A DNA stretch of 64,000 nucleotides from Paraflavitalea soli (GTDB taxonomy: Bacteria; Bacteroidota; Bacteroidia; Chitinophagales; Chitinophagaceae), in assembly GCF_003555545.1 (NCBI RefSeq), contig NZ_CP032157.1:1926546-1990545 (forward strand), in the 5' to 3' direction. Under the pieces are notes generated by a model that was not told where the DNA came from, searched no databases, and saw only the letters and a list, made by a program, of their open reading frames with translations. The position numbers and the translations under genes were made by a program. Below, one piece after another: positions 18,101 to 26,104 of this stretch; positions within the stretch are counted from its first letter, which is position 1, and each line of letters opens with the position of its first letter.

Positions 18101-18320
18101 GGTATCCAAAGGCGGCCATATCCTCATCAATATCGACCTGGTAAAATCCAGGCTCTCCCTGAAAGTGCAGGATAATGGTATCTATGCCAGTGAAGCCGAC
18201 CTCTTCTCCCTGCAAACCCTCGATGTACTCAATAAACGCACAAGCACCATTCACGCCGAACTGGATATCCAGGCCGACAAGAATGGTGCTTCGGTAATTC
18301 TACTCGTTCCGGTCAGTTAA
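15153..18320 (+). CDS. Two-component propeller sensor with a degenerate histidine-kinase module
   Basis: The 1055-residue protein has an N-terminal signal or anchor (about 1-33), then a long seven-bladed-type propeller built from repeats such as RRGYMWLATPNGLQRYDG and QNLWVCTSNGLFLF (about 55-740). A Y_Y_Y domain follows (about 747-812), then one membrane helix (about 823-845) and a cytoplasmic kinase part. The dimerisation helix keeps His867 (NLHSDINTTLNNINM). The ATP-binding part is eroded: the N-box keeps E and N (EVLRNMVTVS) but lacks the usual KHS, and the G1 box reads DNGIY, without the second glycine. It has no receiver or HTH domain. Activity as a kinase is doubtful. A TATATTTG at 15158-15165 overlaps the first codons, so a TTG start at 15189 is possible. 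Confidence 0.85.
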   Translation: MAIFGKYFNPQSLSKYFHLLAVCILWCHISLARQVIAKKGSKSEFLAAPTAGVPDARQYVFSRFSTFNGLASNMVNNLVQDRRGYMWLATPNGLQRYDGNKFITFKHQHRDPLTLPDDNVGRVYMDKQNRLWVLTADNKIGIFDTENFSYHGVRIAWQKDTPTVFVAKTMVEKGDGKVLLMMGWHEVYEFSEASNSFVITEKIVYKPAQWKRLSFFQDTLTGRSWLGCDSGLVMYDPVTKNINYRGHNPDHNKIIEAMSEPTNVHLTFIDESGHAAFATWDQKRDGGPRLHYYNTKTGEKRKHDINGELYGGGYGEIHGIVQQRNGRLWVLGLPFIAEYVGGKHALQGLRNEHKDEQSLSFDVANYMYEDHAQNLWVCTSNGLFLFNPDAQVFNAYNLLRPDGAGVVDGPSKCVLEVDSNQIWVGTWGVGIYAYDRNFKPINLPASMDRYQAPYAIWCMERQRTTGNIWMGGQDGFIVIHQPATGQTGEYRFDAFEGRTIRQMVQDHQGNLWFGTQGGRVVKWTYQPGRDTKEGFTEITKSALILKLFVDKDGFIWVGTFGQGLLKIDPITNKIIEHYGAKGPKGRRMWNDSPSDIVQLNDSILVVANHGLSLLNVRTGNIGFISTDEGLPANNVMCLAKDKRGMLWLGMISGICRVNLEKMTFTYYDRRDGMPADYFECDDAHHLSDGRILFTSAHNFVVFDPEKMVKNTPPPDAVLKDIRLANISLPMDSVSKLFAIHLQHDKSSITIEFGGFNYTRQDKVDFYYQLAGVDKDWVHADDRRQAMYNYLRPGNYIFKVKSKNADGVESTGITSLRISVEPPFWRTWWFYSFLVLLAIGILYWIDRERMRRIRELQAMRTQIAGNLHSDINTTLNNINMLSEMAKIKADKDLTRSKEYIDQISEKSHNMIIAMDDMLWSIDPQNDSMEKTLLRMLEYVDALINRHGANIDILVDEHVRSLQLDMKSRHEMLLIFKEVLRNMVTVSKGGHILINIDLVKSRLSLKVQDNGIYASEADLFSLQTLDVLNKRTSTIHAELDIQADKNGASVILLVPVS

Positions 18321-18333
18321 TGTATTTCTACTA

Positions 18334-18375
18334 CTGTATTCTGTATTCTGTATTCTGTATTCTGTATTCTAAATT
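18334..18375 (+). repeat. Tandem 7-bp repeat, six units of CTGTATT type
   Basis: Five exact CTGTATT units and one CTAAATT unit run head to tail between the convergent ends of the propeller sensor and the LytTR regulator. The same heptad family occurs at 41005-41032 and in the leaders at 44641-45619. Confidence 0.9.
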
Positions 18376-18376
18376 C

Positions 18377-19156
18377 TTATTTACCCATCCACTTCTTAAA
18401 ATCACTCACTTTCTCCCGGCTTACGATCGCTTCTTTATCTACAGCTGGCTTTAAGTGCAGCAATAACCGGTTGCCAAAATAATCATGGATCTGGTCCACG
18501 CTGTCCACCGCAATATAGAAAGCCCGGCTGATACGGAAATAGCGGTCCGGGTCCAGCATGTCTTCCATTTCATCCATGGTATAGTCTACCACAAACTTGC
18601 GGTTATCATACGTCTTAAAGAAGTTCAACCGCCCGTCACTAAAGAAATAAGCGATCTCTTCTACCTCGATCGACACCAGCTTCTGAGCGTGTTTTACCAG
18701 AAAACGCTTCCGGTATTCCTTGGGCTGTAGTTTCTGGCGCAGCTCTTTTACCAGGCTCTCCACATTGAGGTCCGTAGGTGTATTGCCGGCAGCATAGAGG
18801 TCCTTTATTTGCCGGTATTTATTAAGCGCCGTTTCCAGGTCTTCCTTCTGGATCGGCTTCAACAGGTAATCGATACTATTTACCTTAAAGGCTTTCAATG
18901 CATATTCATCATACGAAGTAGTGAACACTACCGCGCTCTTGACCGCCGTTCGGCTAAATATTTCAAAACTTTGCCCGTCACTCAGTTCAATATCCATCAG
19001 GATCAGGTCGGGAGAGGGGTTCTCCTGCAGCCAGTCTACCGTACTTTTGATGCTATCGGTAACACCAACTACTACGGCTTGCGCATCAACGCCGGCCAGT
19101 GTTTTCTGCAGTTTCTTGACTGCCAGCTCTTCGTCTTCTACGATTAGAATTTTCAT
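18377..19156 (-). CDS. LytTR-family response regulator
   Basis: The 259-residue protein has an N-terminal receiver domain (1-120) with the acidic pair EDE near residues 7-9, phosphoacceptor aspartate in LILMDIEL, the T/S in FTTSYDEYA and Lys in YLLKPI. A C-terminal LytTR DNA-binding domain (about 150-255) has FLVKHAQKLVSIEVEEIAY and RYFRISRAFYIAVDSV. LytTR regulators bind short direct repeats upstream of targets. It is the last gene of a minus-strand operon whose two kinases lie upstream (gaps: 4-base overlap, then 23 bases). It should be phosphorylated by one or both kinases. Confidence 0.93.
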   Translation of the reverse strand: MKILIVEDEELAVKKLQKTLAGVDAQAVVVGVTDSIKSTVDWLQENPSPDLILMDIELSDGQSFEIFSRTAVKSAVVFTTSYDEYALKAFKVNSIDYLLKPIQKEDLETALNKYRQIKDLYAAGNTPTDLNVESLVKELRQKLQPKEYRKRFLVKHAQKLVSIEVEEIAYFFSDGRLNFFKTYDNRKFVVDYTMDEMEDMLDPDRYFRISRAFYIAVDSVDQIHDYFGNRLLLHLKPAVDKEAIVSREKVSDFKKWMGK

Positions 19157-19179
19157 ATATAAAACTTTTATGAGTTGTT

Positions 19180-20271
19180 TTAATGAGGGTGTATCTGCTT
19201 TTGAACTACACTGATCTTTTTTTCATAACCACTGTCCCAGATAAGTGGCAGGATCACGGTAAAGTTGCGCGTATCCGACAATACCTGGAAACCCGGTTGT
19301 TCCAATAGTTCATATTTCAGCCGGATATTAGCCAGCCCTATCTTATTGGAAGGGTCCTTGATCGTTTTACACTGTAGATTATTATTCACCGCCAGCTGAT
19401 TGCCAGCCATCGTAAATATATCGATCACCAACGGTTGCTGCCGCGATACAATATTGTGCTTCACCGCATTCTCTACCAGCAATTGCAGGCTGAGTGAAGG
19501 CAGCAGGTAGCTGTCATACCGCTTGTCTACTTCCAGTTGTATCTGGATCGCTTCACCATGTCTTGTTTTCAGCAGCCGGTAATAAGATTGAATGAAGCGC
19601 AGTTCATTTTGCAGTGTGGAAAGCCCATCTTCATTGTTCCGCAGCAGGTACCGGTATACCTTACTCAATTCATCCAGGAAACTTTCTGCCTGCGTTGGAT
19701 CTTCCGAAATAAGTGAGGACAGCGTATTGAAGCAATTAAACAGAAAATGCGGATTTACCTGGCTCTTCAGCGTTTCAAACTCATATTGAATGGCCATCTG
19801 CTGTATCTCTTCCTTTTCTGCCAGGCTGGCTTTCCATTTAATGATCACATATTCCGCTTCCCAGGAAGTAGTGGCGATCAGCGTAAGCGCTACCGCCAGC
19901 AGGATGGAGGTCTTGAACTGGGCCGTATTCAGTACATAACCCAGGAAGTGAAAATAGTCATAGCCATAGAACAGGCAGGCAAAAGTGATGCTCGTAAGGA
20001 TAATATGCGTAATCGCCAGTACGATCAGCCGCAGCAGTGTTTGCTGCAGGTCTGGCAGCCGGATACGTAGCCAGTGCATGCTCACAATATGCAGGTACCA
20101 GGAAACAAAACCCTGTACACAGACAAACGTAAAGGAGTATAGCCATATCGCAGGATCATGCCATAGCCGGTCCCCATACAGCAAATGGTTCAACAGCACG
20201 CTGAGAACAGGCATCAGCGCGAAAAAAGTGATCCACTCCACCCGCGAAGGTTTCATCCATGCTTTCATCAT
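19180..20271 (-). CDS. LytS/YehU-type histidine kinase, second of a tandem pair
   Basis: The 363-residue protein has four predicted N-terminal membrane helices (about 10-150) and a cytoplasmic His_kinase domain. The phosphoacceptor motif is LKSQVNPHFLFNCFNTLSSL, and the N-box VENAVKHN is canonical. The segment VNNNL and the GLANIRLKYELL G2-like block are kept, so this copy looks catalytically competent. The ATG start overlaps the stop of the upstream kinase gene (ATGA), indicating translational coupling. The two kinases share the same layout, including GYDYFHFL in the last membrane-flanking loop, and most likely arose by tandem duplication. Confidence 0.9.
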   Translation of the reverse strand: MMKAWMKPSRVEWITFFALMPVLSVLLNHLLYGDRLWHDPAIWLYSFTFVCVQGFVSWYLHIVSMHWLRIRLPDLQQTLLRLIVLAITHIILTSITFACLFYGYDYFHFLGYVLNTAQFKTSILLAVALTLIATTSWEAEYVIIKWKASLAEKEEIQQMAIQYEFETLKSQVNPHFLFNCFNTLSSLISEDPTQAESFLDELSKVYRYLLRNNEDGLSTLQNELRFIQSYYRLLKTRHGEAIQIQLEVDKRYDSYLLPSLSLQLLVENAVKHNIVSRQQPLVIDIFTMAGNQLAVNNNLQCKTIKDPSNKIGLANIRLKYELLEQPGFQVLSDTRNFTVILPLIWDSGYEKKISVVQKQIHPH

Positions 20272-21356
20272 GTAACCGTAGTTTCTTCCTGTCCGATCAA
20301 AGGAATATGAATAACACGTTGCTTATCTGTTTGCCGTATAGTCACCGTTTGTCCGCAAAGCAAACGGTACTTATTAATGATATTGTCAAGGCCGGCTGGT
20401 TCAGATTCCTGCATGCCGATCCGTATCTTTTGCTGCACATTGTGCTGTATCTGTAACCATTGTTCTCCCAGCGAACTGATACTGATGTTCAGGGGGCTGT
20501 CCTTACTCACCATATTGGCTGTGAAGGTATTTTCAACCAGCAATTGAAGCGTAAGCGGCGGCATCAGCAGGCTCAGCTGGTCTTCGCTTACCTGCAGGTG
20601 GATATTGATCCCATCTCCATAACGCACTTTCAGCAGGTAGTAATAACTATGCAGGAATTGCATCTCCGTGCCCAGCGTCACCAGGCGGTCGTCGCTCCGC
20701 AGCAGGTAGCGGTATACCTTGCTCATTTCATCCAGGAATTTCTCTGCCTCCTCCGTGTTTTCACTGATCAGACTCGACAGCGAGTTGAGGCTATTGAACA
20801 GGAAATGCGGGTTCATCTGGCTTTTAAGTCCCAGCAGCCGGCTTTGCATGTATTCCTTTTTCAATTGCTGCGTTTCCAGCATCGTCTTTTTCCATTTGTC
20901 AAAACTATCTACGCCCTCATGAAGGATCGTCACAAAAACATTGAAAATGGCAGCGGAAAGCAACGTCCACTGGTAGCGTACCTGGTTCAGCTCATAATTC
21001 AGGAAGTGAAAATAGTCGTACCCCCAGAACAGGATCGTTACAATCAGCGCATTGATGAGGATAAACAGGAAAATGGAGATCAGCATTCTTTTCATCAGGT
21101 CACTGTCTTGGGGAAAACGGTTGCGCAGTGTAACTGCGATCCAGGTAAAAACAAACCAGAAGCTCCCCAGGATCACGAAGGTGGCCAGGCTGGACCATAA
21201 AAAGACCCTCCGTTCAGTAAAATAACGGGCGCCAAAAAGCAGGGAATTGTATACCAATACAATGACAGGCACTACTGCCGCAAAGATCCAGATGTCTTTA
21301 CGGGTGTATTGTGGCAGTGTAAACCTTTTGAGGGTGGAGTGGGCGTCTACTGTCAT
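20268..21356 (-). CDS. LytS-type histidine kinase homologue, first of a tandem pair, eroded ATP site
   Basis: The 362-residue protein has the same plan as the following gene: four membrane helices, the shared loop WGYDYFHFLN, and the motif LKSQMNPHFLFNSLNSLSSL with the phosphoacceptor His. The N-box reads LLVENTFTANMVS instead of VENAVKHN, losing the lysine-histidine-asparagine part, and the NN of the G1 region is replaced by QHNV. This suggests weak or no ATP binding, so it may work as a sensing partner of the intact kinase. It is the first gene of the operon and overlaps the next by 4 bases. The promoter is not clear. Confidence 0.88.
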   Translation of the reverse strand: MTVDAHSTLKRFTLPQYTRKDIWIFAAVVPVIVLVYNSLLFGARYFTERRVFLWSSLATFVILGSFWFVFTWIAVTLRNRFPQDSDLMKRMLISIFLFILINALIVTILFWGYDYFHFLNYELNQVRYQWTLLSAAIFNVFVTILHEGVDSFDKWKKTMLETQQLKKEYMQSRLLGLKSQMNPHFLFNSLNSLSSLISENTEEAEKFLDEMSKVYRYLLRSDDRLVTLGTEMQFLHSYYYLLKVRYGDGINIHLQVSEDQLSLLMPPLTLQLLVENTFTANMVSKDSPLNISISSLGEQWLQIQHNVQQKIRIGMQESEPAGLDNIINKYRLLCGQTVTIRQTDKQRVIHIPLIGQEETTVT

Positions 21357-21653
21357 TATTATAACAAATTACCATCTTTTGTCAGAGGCAAGTTAAGGGC
21401 TTTCTATAGAATGGGGAATAATCTGGATGAATTGAGGATTTCTTTGTGTGAATTGGGAGCGTATTTCAGGCATTTTCAGTAGGGGCACAGGATCATGTAC
21501 ACTTCAGACCAGCCATCCGACACCTTAAATTCGCAATCCTTCACTTGAAGCATCGATTTCAGCAGGTCATACACCCTCCACTTTTCCGCCGGCCTGTAAC
21601 GATCCATCTTTGCGGCACAATCAAATTTCATTCATTATTTATTAGCTGTAGTC
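21357..21653. other. Divergent intergenic region
   Basis: This 297-base gap separates the kinase operon (minus) from the 21654 gene (plus) and must hold both promoters. A CATCTTTG lies near 21606, 7 of 8 matches to the -7 consensus. No gene is supported here. Confidence 0.45.
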
Positions 21654-22502
21654 ATGAAAAAACAACACACCAAAAAGAGCTGGATGGCCTTGCAGGCACT
21701 GGTGCTGATCACCGTGGCAGGATTCGCCATAGTGGGTTTACTTTCTTTTAAAGCAATCGATCGCTATGCCGATTTCTGGGAACAACTGGGCACCAGTAAG
21801 CAGAGTGGCACCAATGCTATTAAAGAGAGCTTCCTCAAAGGGTATTTCTATTACAGTGGCCGCAATGTCAGGAATATCCTGGCGGGCGACCGGGCTGCCG
21901 TGGCCCAGGACCTCCTCACTTATACCAAAGAGTATGTGAACACCGAGGCTTTTGCAAAATCTTACGAAACCCACCGCCAGCGTACCAAACCCACGGAGCC
22001 TGCCCCCGTCATTAGCGCCGACTCCGTTCGCAGGAAATTTATCAATGATACCAAAAGCGGTATAGAAAGTACAGAAAAATTCCGCAAAACCACTACCGAT
22101 GCCGGCATGAAGAAAGCCATGGAGGAATCACTGGAAGTGTTGAAAACAAGTCTCAAGGATTATGAAGATCCTAATAGTGAGACCATCAAAATGGCCGCCA
22201 TGGGAGAGCAACTGAATTATGAGACCCGCCTGAAAGATTATCAGCAGAGCCTGAAAGAATGGGAACAAAAGTGCCCCGCAAGCATAAAACTTATGATCAA
22301 AGCCCGGTTGCAGCACCTGCTGACCGTTACCAATGGCGTAGACTTCAACGCCCAGTTGACTGAGCGCTTCGGAAAGAAAGTCTTTGTAAAAAAAGAATAC
22401 GAGAGCAAACCGGCTGAATGGAAAATGGCTTTCCGCGCAGGCAAAGAAGTGACCACCACCGTGCAGGCTTTTGCCCGGCAATGGTTACAGGAATTGCAAT
22501 AG
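21654..22502 (+). CDS. Membrane-anchored helical protein of unknown function
   Basis: The 282-residue product has a basic N-terminus, one hydrophobic helix (about 13-33, ALQALVLITVAGFAIVGLL) and then a long, mostly helical, charged region. The helix is not followed by a clear cleavage site, so a membrane-anchored protein facing the periplasm is likely. Repeated charged heptads (SIESTEKFRK, EESLEVLKTSLKDYEDP, YQQSLKEWEQ) suggest coiled-coil segments between about 110 and 220. The C-terminal part contains FGKKVFVKKEYESKPAEWKM. I do not recognise the family. The OmpA-like gene follows 110 bases later on the same strand, with palindromic copy D between, so they may act together at the envelope. 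Confidence 0.7.
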   Translation: MKKQHTKKSWMALQALVLITVAGFAIVGLLSFKAIDRYADFWEQLGTSKQSGTNAIKESFLKGYFYYSGRNVRNILAGDRAAVAQDLLTYTKEYVNTEAFAKSYETHRQRTKPTEPAPVISADSVRRKFINDTKSGIESTEKFRKTTTDAGMKKAMEESLEVLKTSLKDYEDPNSETIKMAAMGEQLNYETRLKDYQQSLKEWEQKCPASIKLMIKARLQHLLTVTNGVDFNAQLTERFGKKVFVKKEYESKPAEWKMAFRAGKEVTTTVQAFARQWLQELQ

Positions 22503-22521
22503 TCTGCTCCACAAGGCCAAA

Positions 22522-22571
22522 GGTGGGCCGCCCTGCAGCCCTGCAAGAGCCGTACGGCAGGGCGACTCATC
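22522..22571 (+). repeat. Palindromic intergenic element, copy D
   Basis: GGTGGGCCGCCCTGC pairs with GCAGGGCGACTCATC (3 mismatches) around a 20-base centre. It lies between two co-oriented genes and has no T-tract. The ends match the shared family core. Confidence 0.55.
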
Positions 22572-22611
22572 TTGCAAACAACGCACTCGCTCACCAACAA
22601 ACACACTGTAC

Positions 22612-23934
22612 ATGAAAAGGATACTGATAATGGCCATGCTACTGATCCCTGCTACCGTTTTTTGCCAGGGATTCATGGACCGGTTAAAGAAAAAAGTGAT
22701 CAACAAGGCCGAACAAAAAGCAGAACAGAAAGTTGAAAAAGGAGTTGATAAAGGGTTTGATAAGGCTGAGCAGGCAGTCAAATCCGGCAATAAGCCGGCT
22801 GATACTGCTGCTGCAGCTAAGACGCCTGCTTCAACAGCACCGGCCGCTGCCACGCCGGCGCAGGAAGTGGCGCCTGCCGCTCCTGCCTTAAAGAGCAATT
22901 CCAGGTTTGACTTTATCCCCGGTGAGCAGATCGTTTATACCGAGAGCTTTGACCAGGAAGCCATCGGCGAGTTACCCACCGGATGGAATACCACCGGCAC
23001 CGGTGAAGTGGTTACCCTCAACAATTTCCCCGGCAAATGGCTGCAACTGCACCAGCGCAGCTTCTACCTGACCAGCAATGAAAAAGAGTTTGGAGAAAAT
23101 TATACCGTGGAATTTGACCTCATCCTGCAACTGAAATACAATGGTCACTTTTATCCGTATTTCTCCTTTGGATTTTTGAGCACCAATGGTGAGCCCGCAG
23201 CAAGCAATGATTTCCTCAGGAATTACCGGAAGTATGCCAGCATAGAAGGTATCTTTTATCCGGCAGATGCCGGGCGTACCAGGATGGACATCCGTACCTA
23301 CAAGACCGGACGTGTATATTATGATGGCGATGACCAGGTAGTGGCCGTCATGAGCGATTATTTTGGAAAACCTATTCACATTGCCATCCAGGTGCAAAAA
23401 GAACGCATGCGCATGTGGGCCAACCAGGATAAAGTATTCGATGCCCCCAAAGCAGTATCACCCGGCTCCATCATGAATCAGCTGATGTTTGAAGCCCATA
23501 CTTCCAGCTATAAGGAAGGGGAGTATGGCATGTTTCTGTCCAACCTTAAGGTGGCCAAAGGAATACACGATACCCGCCACAAACTGATAGAAGAAGGTAA
23601 ATTTTCCACCACCGGGATCCTGTTTGATGTAAATGCCGATGTGATCAGGCCCGAATCCTATGGTGTGCTGAAAGACATCGCTGCTGTGTTGAAAGAGAAT
23701 GCCGGGATCAAAGTAAAGATCATAGGGCACACTGACAGCGATGGCGATGACCAGAAGAACCTCCAATTATCGCAGAAAAGAGCAGCCGCTGTAGCCAAAG
23801 CATTGCAGGAAACCTTTGGCGTCGATGCTGCCAGCCTGCAAACAACAGGAAAAGGCGAATCGGTACCAGTAGGTGATAATAAGACCAAAGAAGGCAAGGC
23901 CCTCAACAGAAGGGTAGAGTTCATAAAAGTATAA
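22612..23934 (+). CDS. OmpA-family outer-membrane/peptidoglycan-binding lipoprotein-like protein
   Basis: The start at 22612 gives a signal peptide (MKRILIMAMLLIPATVFCQG). The 440-residue protein then has a Lys/Glu helical stretch (about 20-60), an Ala/Pro/Thr-rich linker (about 60-100), a beta-sandwich domain of about 200 residues that includes FIPGEQIVYTESFDQEAIGE, and a C-terminal OmpA domain. In that domain FDVNADVIRPESY, KIIGHTDSDGDDQKNLQLS and QKRAAAVAKAL supply the aspartate and arginine that grip diaminopimelate of peptidoglycan. It should anchor the outer membrane to the wall. The Cys at position 19 could serve as a lipid anchor but the lipobox is poor. Confidence 0.88.
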   Translation: MKRILIMAMLLIPATVFCQGFMDRLKKKVINKAEQKAEQKVEKGVDKGFDKAEQAVKSGNKPADTAAAAKTPASTAPAAATPAQEVAPAAPALKSNSRFDFIPGEQIVYTESFDQEAIGELPTGWNTTGTGEVVTLNNFPGKWLQLHQRSFYLTSNEKEFGENYTVEFDLILQLKYNGHFYPYFSFGFLSTNGEPAASNDFLRNYRKYASIEGIFYPADAGRTRMDIRTYKTGRVYYDGDDQVVAVMSDYFGKPIHIAIQVQKERMRMWANQDKVFDAPKAVSPGSIMNQLMFEAHTSSYKEGEYGMFLSNLKVAKGIHDTRHKLIEEGKFSTTGILFDVNADVIRPESYGVLKDIAAVLKENAGIKVKIIGHTDSDGDDQKNLQLSQKRAAAVAKALQETFGVDAASLQTTGKGESVPVGDNKTKEGKALNRRVEFIKV

Positions 23935-24439
23935 CTATAATATGTCCGCGTAACCTTCATCAAGAACTAATCATTTTTATTACAGTACAAAAGATAGCGA
24001 CTTTACCCAATTGCCCAACAGGAAGACTGGTTTTAACATTGTCTAAACGAATGATGCGATCAGGATGGCAGCTAATACGGTACCTGCTTTTTTTTTAATG
24101 TGTGTATTGTCTGGAAAAATTAATCGCTGCGTTATAACACCATTCTTGCGCAGTATGCTAAAAAAATACTACTTTACTGCCATCATTCATTGTCGCCGGA
24201 TTAAACCGGTCTCCTGTTTTTGATTCTACTCTTTGGAAGCCAGATCTGTACCCACACAGATGGTTGAAGGCATAGTCCCCCAATGCCCGGCCGCTTGCAG
24301 CTAATGACTTTAATGCTGTTTGATCCTGTTCAGCCAGACGAAACGCACAACCAGTTAACACTTACCAGGTGTCCTTACCTTCCTGTTTCAATGACCTACC
24401 AGTTGATCATATGATCGGCTGTTACAAACCCACTTGCAC
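23935..24439. other. Intergenic stretch before the ECF sigma gene
   Basis: About 500 bases with several weak open frames, none with recognisable content, plus a poly-T run near 24090. It presumably carries the promoter of the sigma factor gene, which I could not pin down. Confidence 0.45.
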
Positions 24440-25114
24440 ATGAGCAAACTATCTACGGAAAAGGAACTGATTCAACGATTTCAGCAGGGTGATGCGATGG
24501 CCTTTAACACCATTTACAATCGCTTCTATAGCACCCTGCGTTATTTCTCTCAACGGCTTACCTGCCAGAAGCGCGAAGCAGAAGACATTGCCGTTGAAAC
24601 TTTTGTAAAACTATACCGCCTCTGCGGTAATTTTGAAAATGTGGCCAATATCAGGGCCTTCCTCTATGTCACAGCCCGCAACGCCTGTTATGATTACCTT
24701 TCATACTCCCACCGCAGGCCGGCCTATGAAAAAGAGCTCCATACCGATTTTGCTGAACAGGAAATTTATCCCTTAAAAGATGAAATAGATAATACCAATG
24801 CACTGAAAGCTATTTTTGAAGCAATAGAAAGACTGCCGGAAGAGTGTGGCAAGGTATTTAAATTAGCCTATGTTCAGGGATTTAAGACAACTGATATTGT
24901 CAGGCTCCTGGCCATTCCCGAACAAACCGTACGCAGCCACAGGCGCCGGTCTGTTAAATTACTGCGTATTGACCTTTTTGAGCAACGACTGCCCGAAGCT
25001 GCCCTGGCCTGCCGCAGTATAGTCAGAACAGGCGCCGTCAAACCCATGTCTATGCCAATGACTGATGAAGAAGCAGGGGGGAGGTCCATCGCTACAGCCG
25101 GCCCCGCCTGGTAA
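24440..25114 (+). CDS. ECF-type RNA polymerase sigma factor
   Basis: The ATG at 24440 (MSKLSTEKELIQRF) is preferred over a TTG two codons earlier. Region sigma2 (about 8-80) has AFNTIYNRFYSTLRYFSQRL and REAEDIAVETFVKLYR. Region sigma4 (about 115-175) has IERLPEECGKVFKLAYVQ and an HTH in TDIVRLLAIPEQTVRSHRRR. The tail (about 180-224) is extended, rich in Ala, Met and Thr, and unusual for Bacteroidota ECF factors. No anti-sigma, FecR or TonB receptor gene is adjacent, so it is a stand-alone ECF factor. Its regulon cannot be inferred from this window. Confidence 0.88.
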   Translation: MSKLSTEKELIQRFQQGDAMAFNTIYNRFYSTLRYFSQRLTCQKREAEDIAVETFVKLYRLCGNFENVANIRAFLYVTARNACYDYLSYSHRRPAYEKELHTDFAEQEIYPLKDEIDNTNALKAIFEAIERLPEECGKVFKLAYVQGFKTTDIVRLLAIPEQTVRSHRRRSVKLLRIDLFEQRLPEAALACRSIVRTGAVKPMSMPMTDEEAGGRSIATAGPAW

Positions 25115-25750
25115 GGCATTCCAGGGAGTATAAATAACGGAGCCGGCGTAGGGTAGCAGATGGAATCATTGATTGTCTGGAATACAAACCAATCAGGCTT
25201 AACCAGAGATCCTATTCTTTTACCTGTAAAAACATTGTTGGGCGTACTCCTGGTTTACTTAAAACCGGGAATACAAATTCAGAATACGGGTACCGGGCCA
25301 TGTAGCTATTGAATAGTAATTCATAAGGATACAGGTAGCCGCACACTTATACAGTAGCCGCTACCCTGGAAAAATGCCGGGAGGCATTTAGAAAAAAGAA
25401 ACCGGTTATGAAATCCCCCAAACCGGTTCCAGGTGTGTTACAACGAAGTTGATGATCCGGACTCATTCACCTCCTGCAGGCAGGAGGGTCAAGTATCAGC
25501 AACATCCATAAACTACAGTTTACATTCAAACCTGATTGCAAGTTACTGTCAGTCATTTGTCCTATCTGCACAAAAAGTTTTCCTATCTGCACAAAATTTA
25601 AAGGCATCTGCAAACATACATAACGGTTATAACAACCTTATTCTCACTCCACTATAGCGTTTAAGGATGATTGTATATGTAAAATAAATTATAAGAAGGA
25701 TAAAAACATTGACCCGCAGCGATGTATTCCTGAGTAGAAAGATCCTTCGT
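25115..25750. other. Intergenic region with 21-bp-period direct repeats
   Basis: There is no supported gene in these 636 bases. The notable content is a 16-bp direct repeat TCCTATCTGCACAAAA at 25560-25575 and 25581-25596, with a third, weaker copy (CATCTGCAAACA) in step at about 25605. Spacing is 21 bases, two helical turns. Confidence 0.6.
25560..25615. repeat. Direct repeats at 21-bp period (operator- or iteron-like)
   Basis: Two exact 16-bp copies start 21 bases apart (25560 and 25581) and a degenerate third copy continues the period. This is the pattern of a protein-binding array. It lies downstream of both flanking genes, so its target is unclear. Confidence 0.6.
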
Positions 25751-26104
25751 CTATTGATGCTTATTCCTCCATTGGGAAGGTGATATATTGAAAGCTTTTT
25801 TAAAAGCAGCGCTAAAACTGCTGATCGTATTATAACCTGCCAGTGCGGCAATCTGCTTGATCGGTCTATCCGTATCTTCTAATAGCTTTCTGGCTTTTTC
25901 CATGCGCATTTGTACCTGGTAGGTATAGATGCTTACGCCAAATAGCTTCTTAAAACCGTATTGGAGCTTGGTCCGGTTCATCCCTGCTTCATAGGCTAAG
26001 TGTTGAATCGTAGTATGTGGCAACTGCTTATGGCTAAGAATATCTTTCACCGCTTTTATGCGTTGAATATCTACCTGCTTCAGCTTGATTTTTTTTGCGG
26101 TCAT
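25751..26104 (-). CDS. AraC-type HTH regulator without a sensory domain
   Basis: The start at 26104 gives 117 residues that comprise almost only a double helix-turn-helix AraC DNA-binding domain: TTIQHLAYEAGMNRTKLQYGFKKLFG is the first helix pair and IKQIAALAGYNTISSFSAAFKKAF the second. There is no N-terminal ligand-binding or cupin domain, so it resembles the C-terminal half of a larger regulator; it could be a remnant, or a small regulator that needs a partner. A TTG start at 26122 would add six residues. Its targets are not visible here, though the 21-bp repeats just beyond its 3' end are a possible binding site. Confidence 0.8.
   Translation of the reverse strand: MTAKKIKLKQVDIQRIKAVKDILSHKQLPHTTIQHLAYEAGMNRTKLQYGFKKLFGVSIYTYQVQMRMEKARKLLEDTDRPIKQIAALAGYNTISSFSAAFKKAFNISPSQWRNKHQ

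Noticed and set aside
18334-18375. Heptad repeats as a CRISPR-like array
   Set aside because: Units are 7 bp, contiguous and without spacers, and no cas gene is near.
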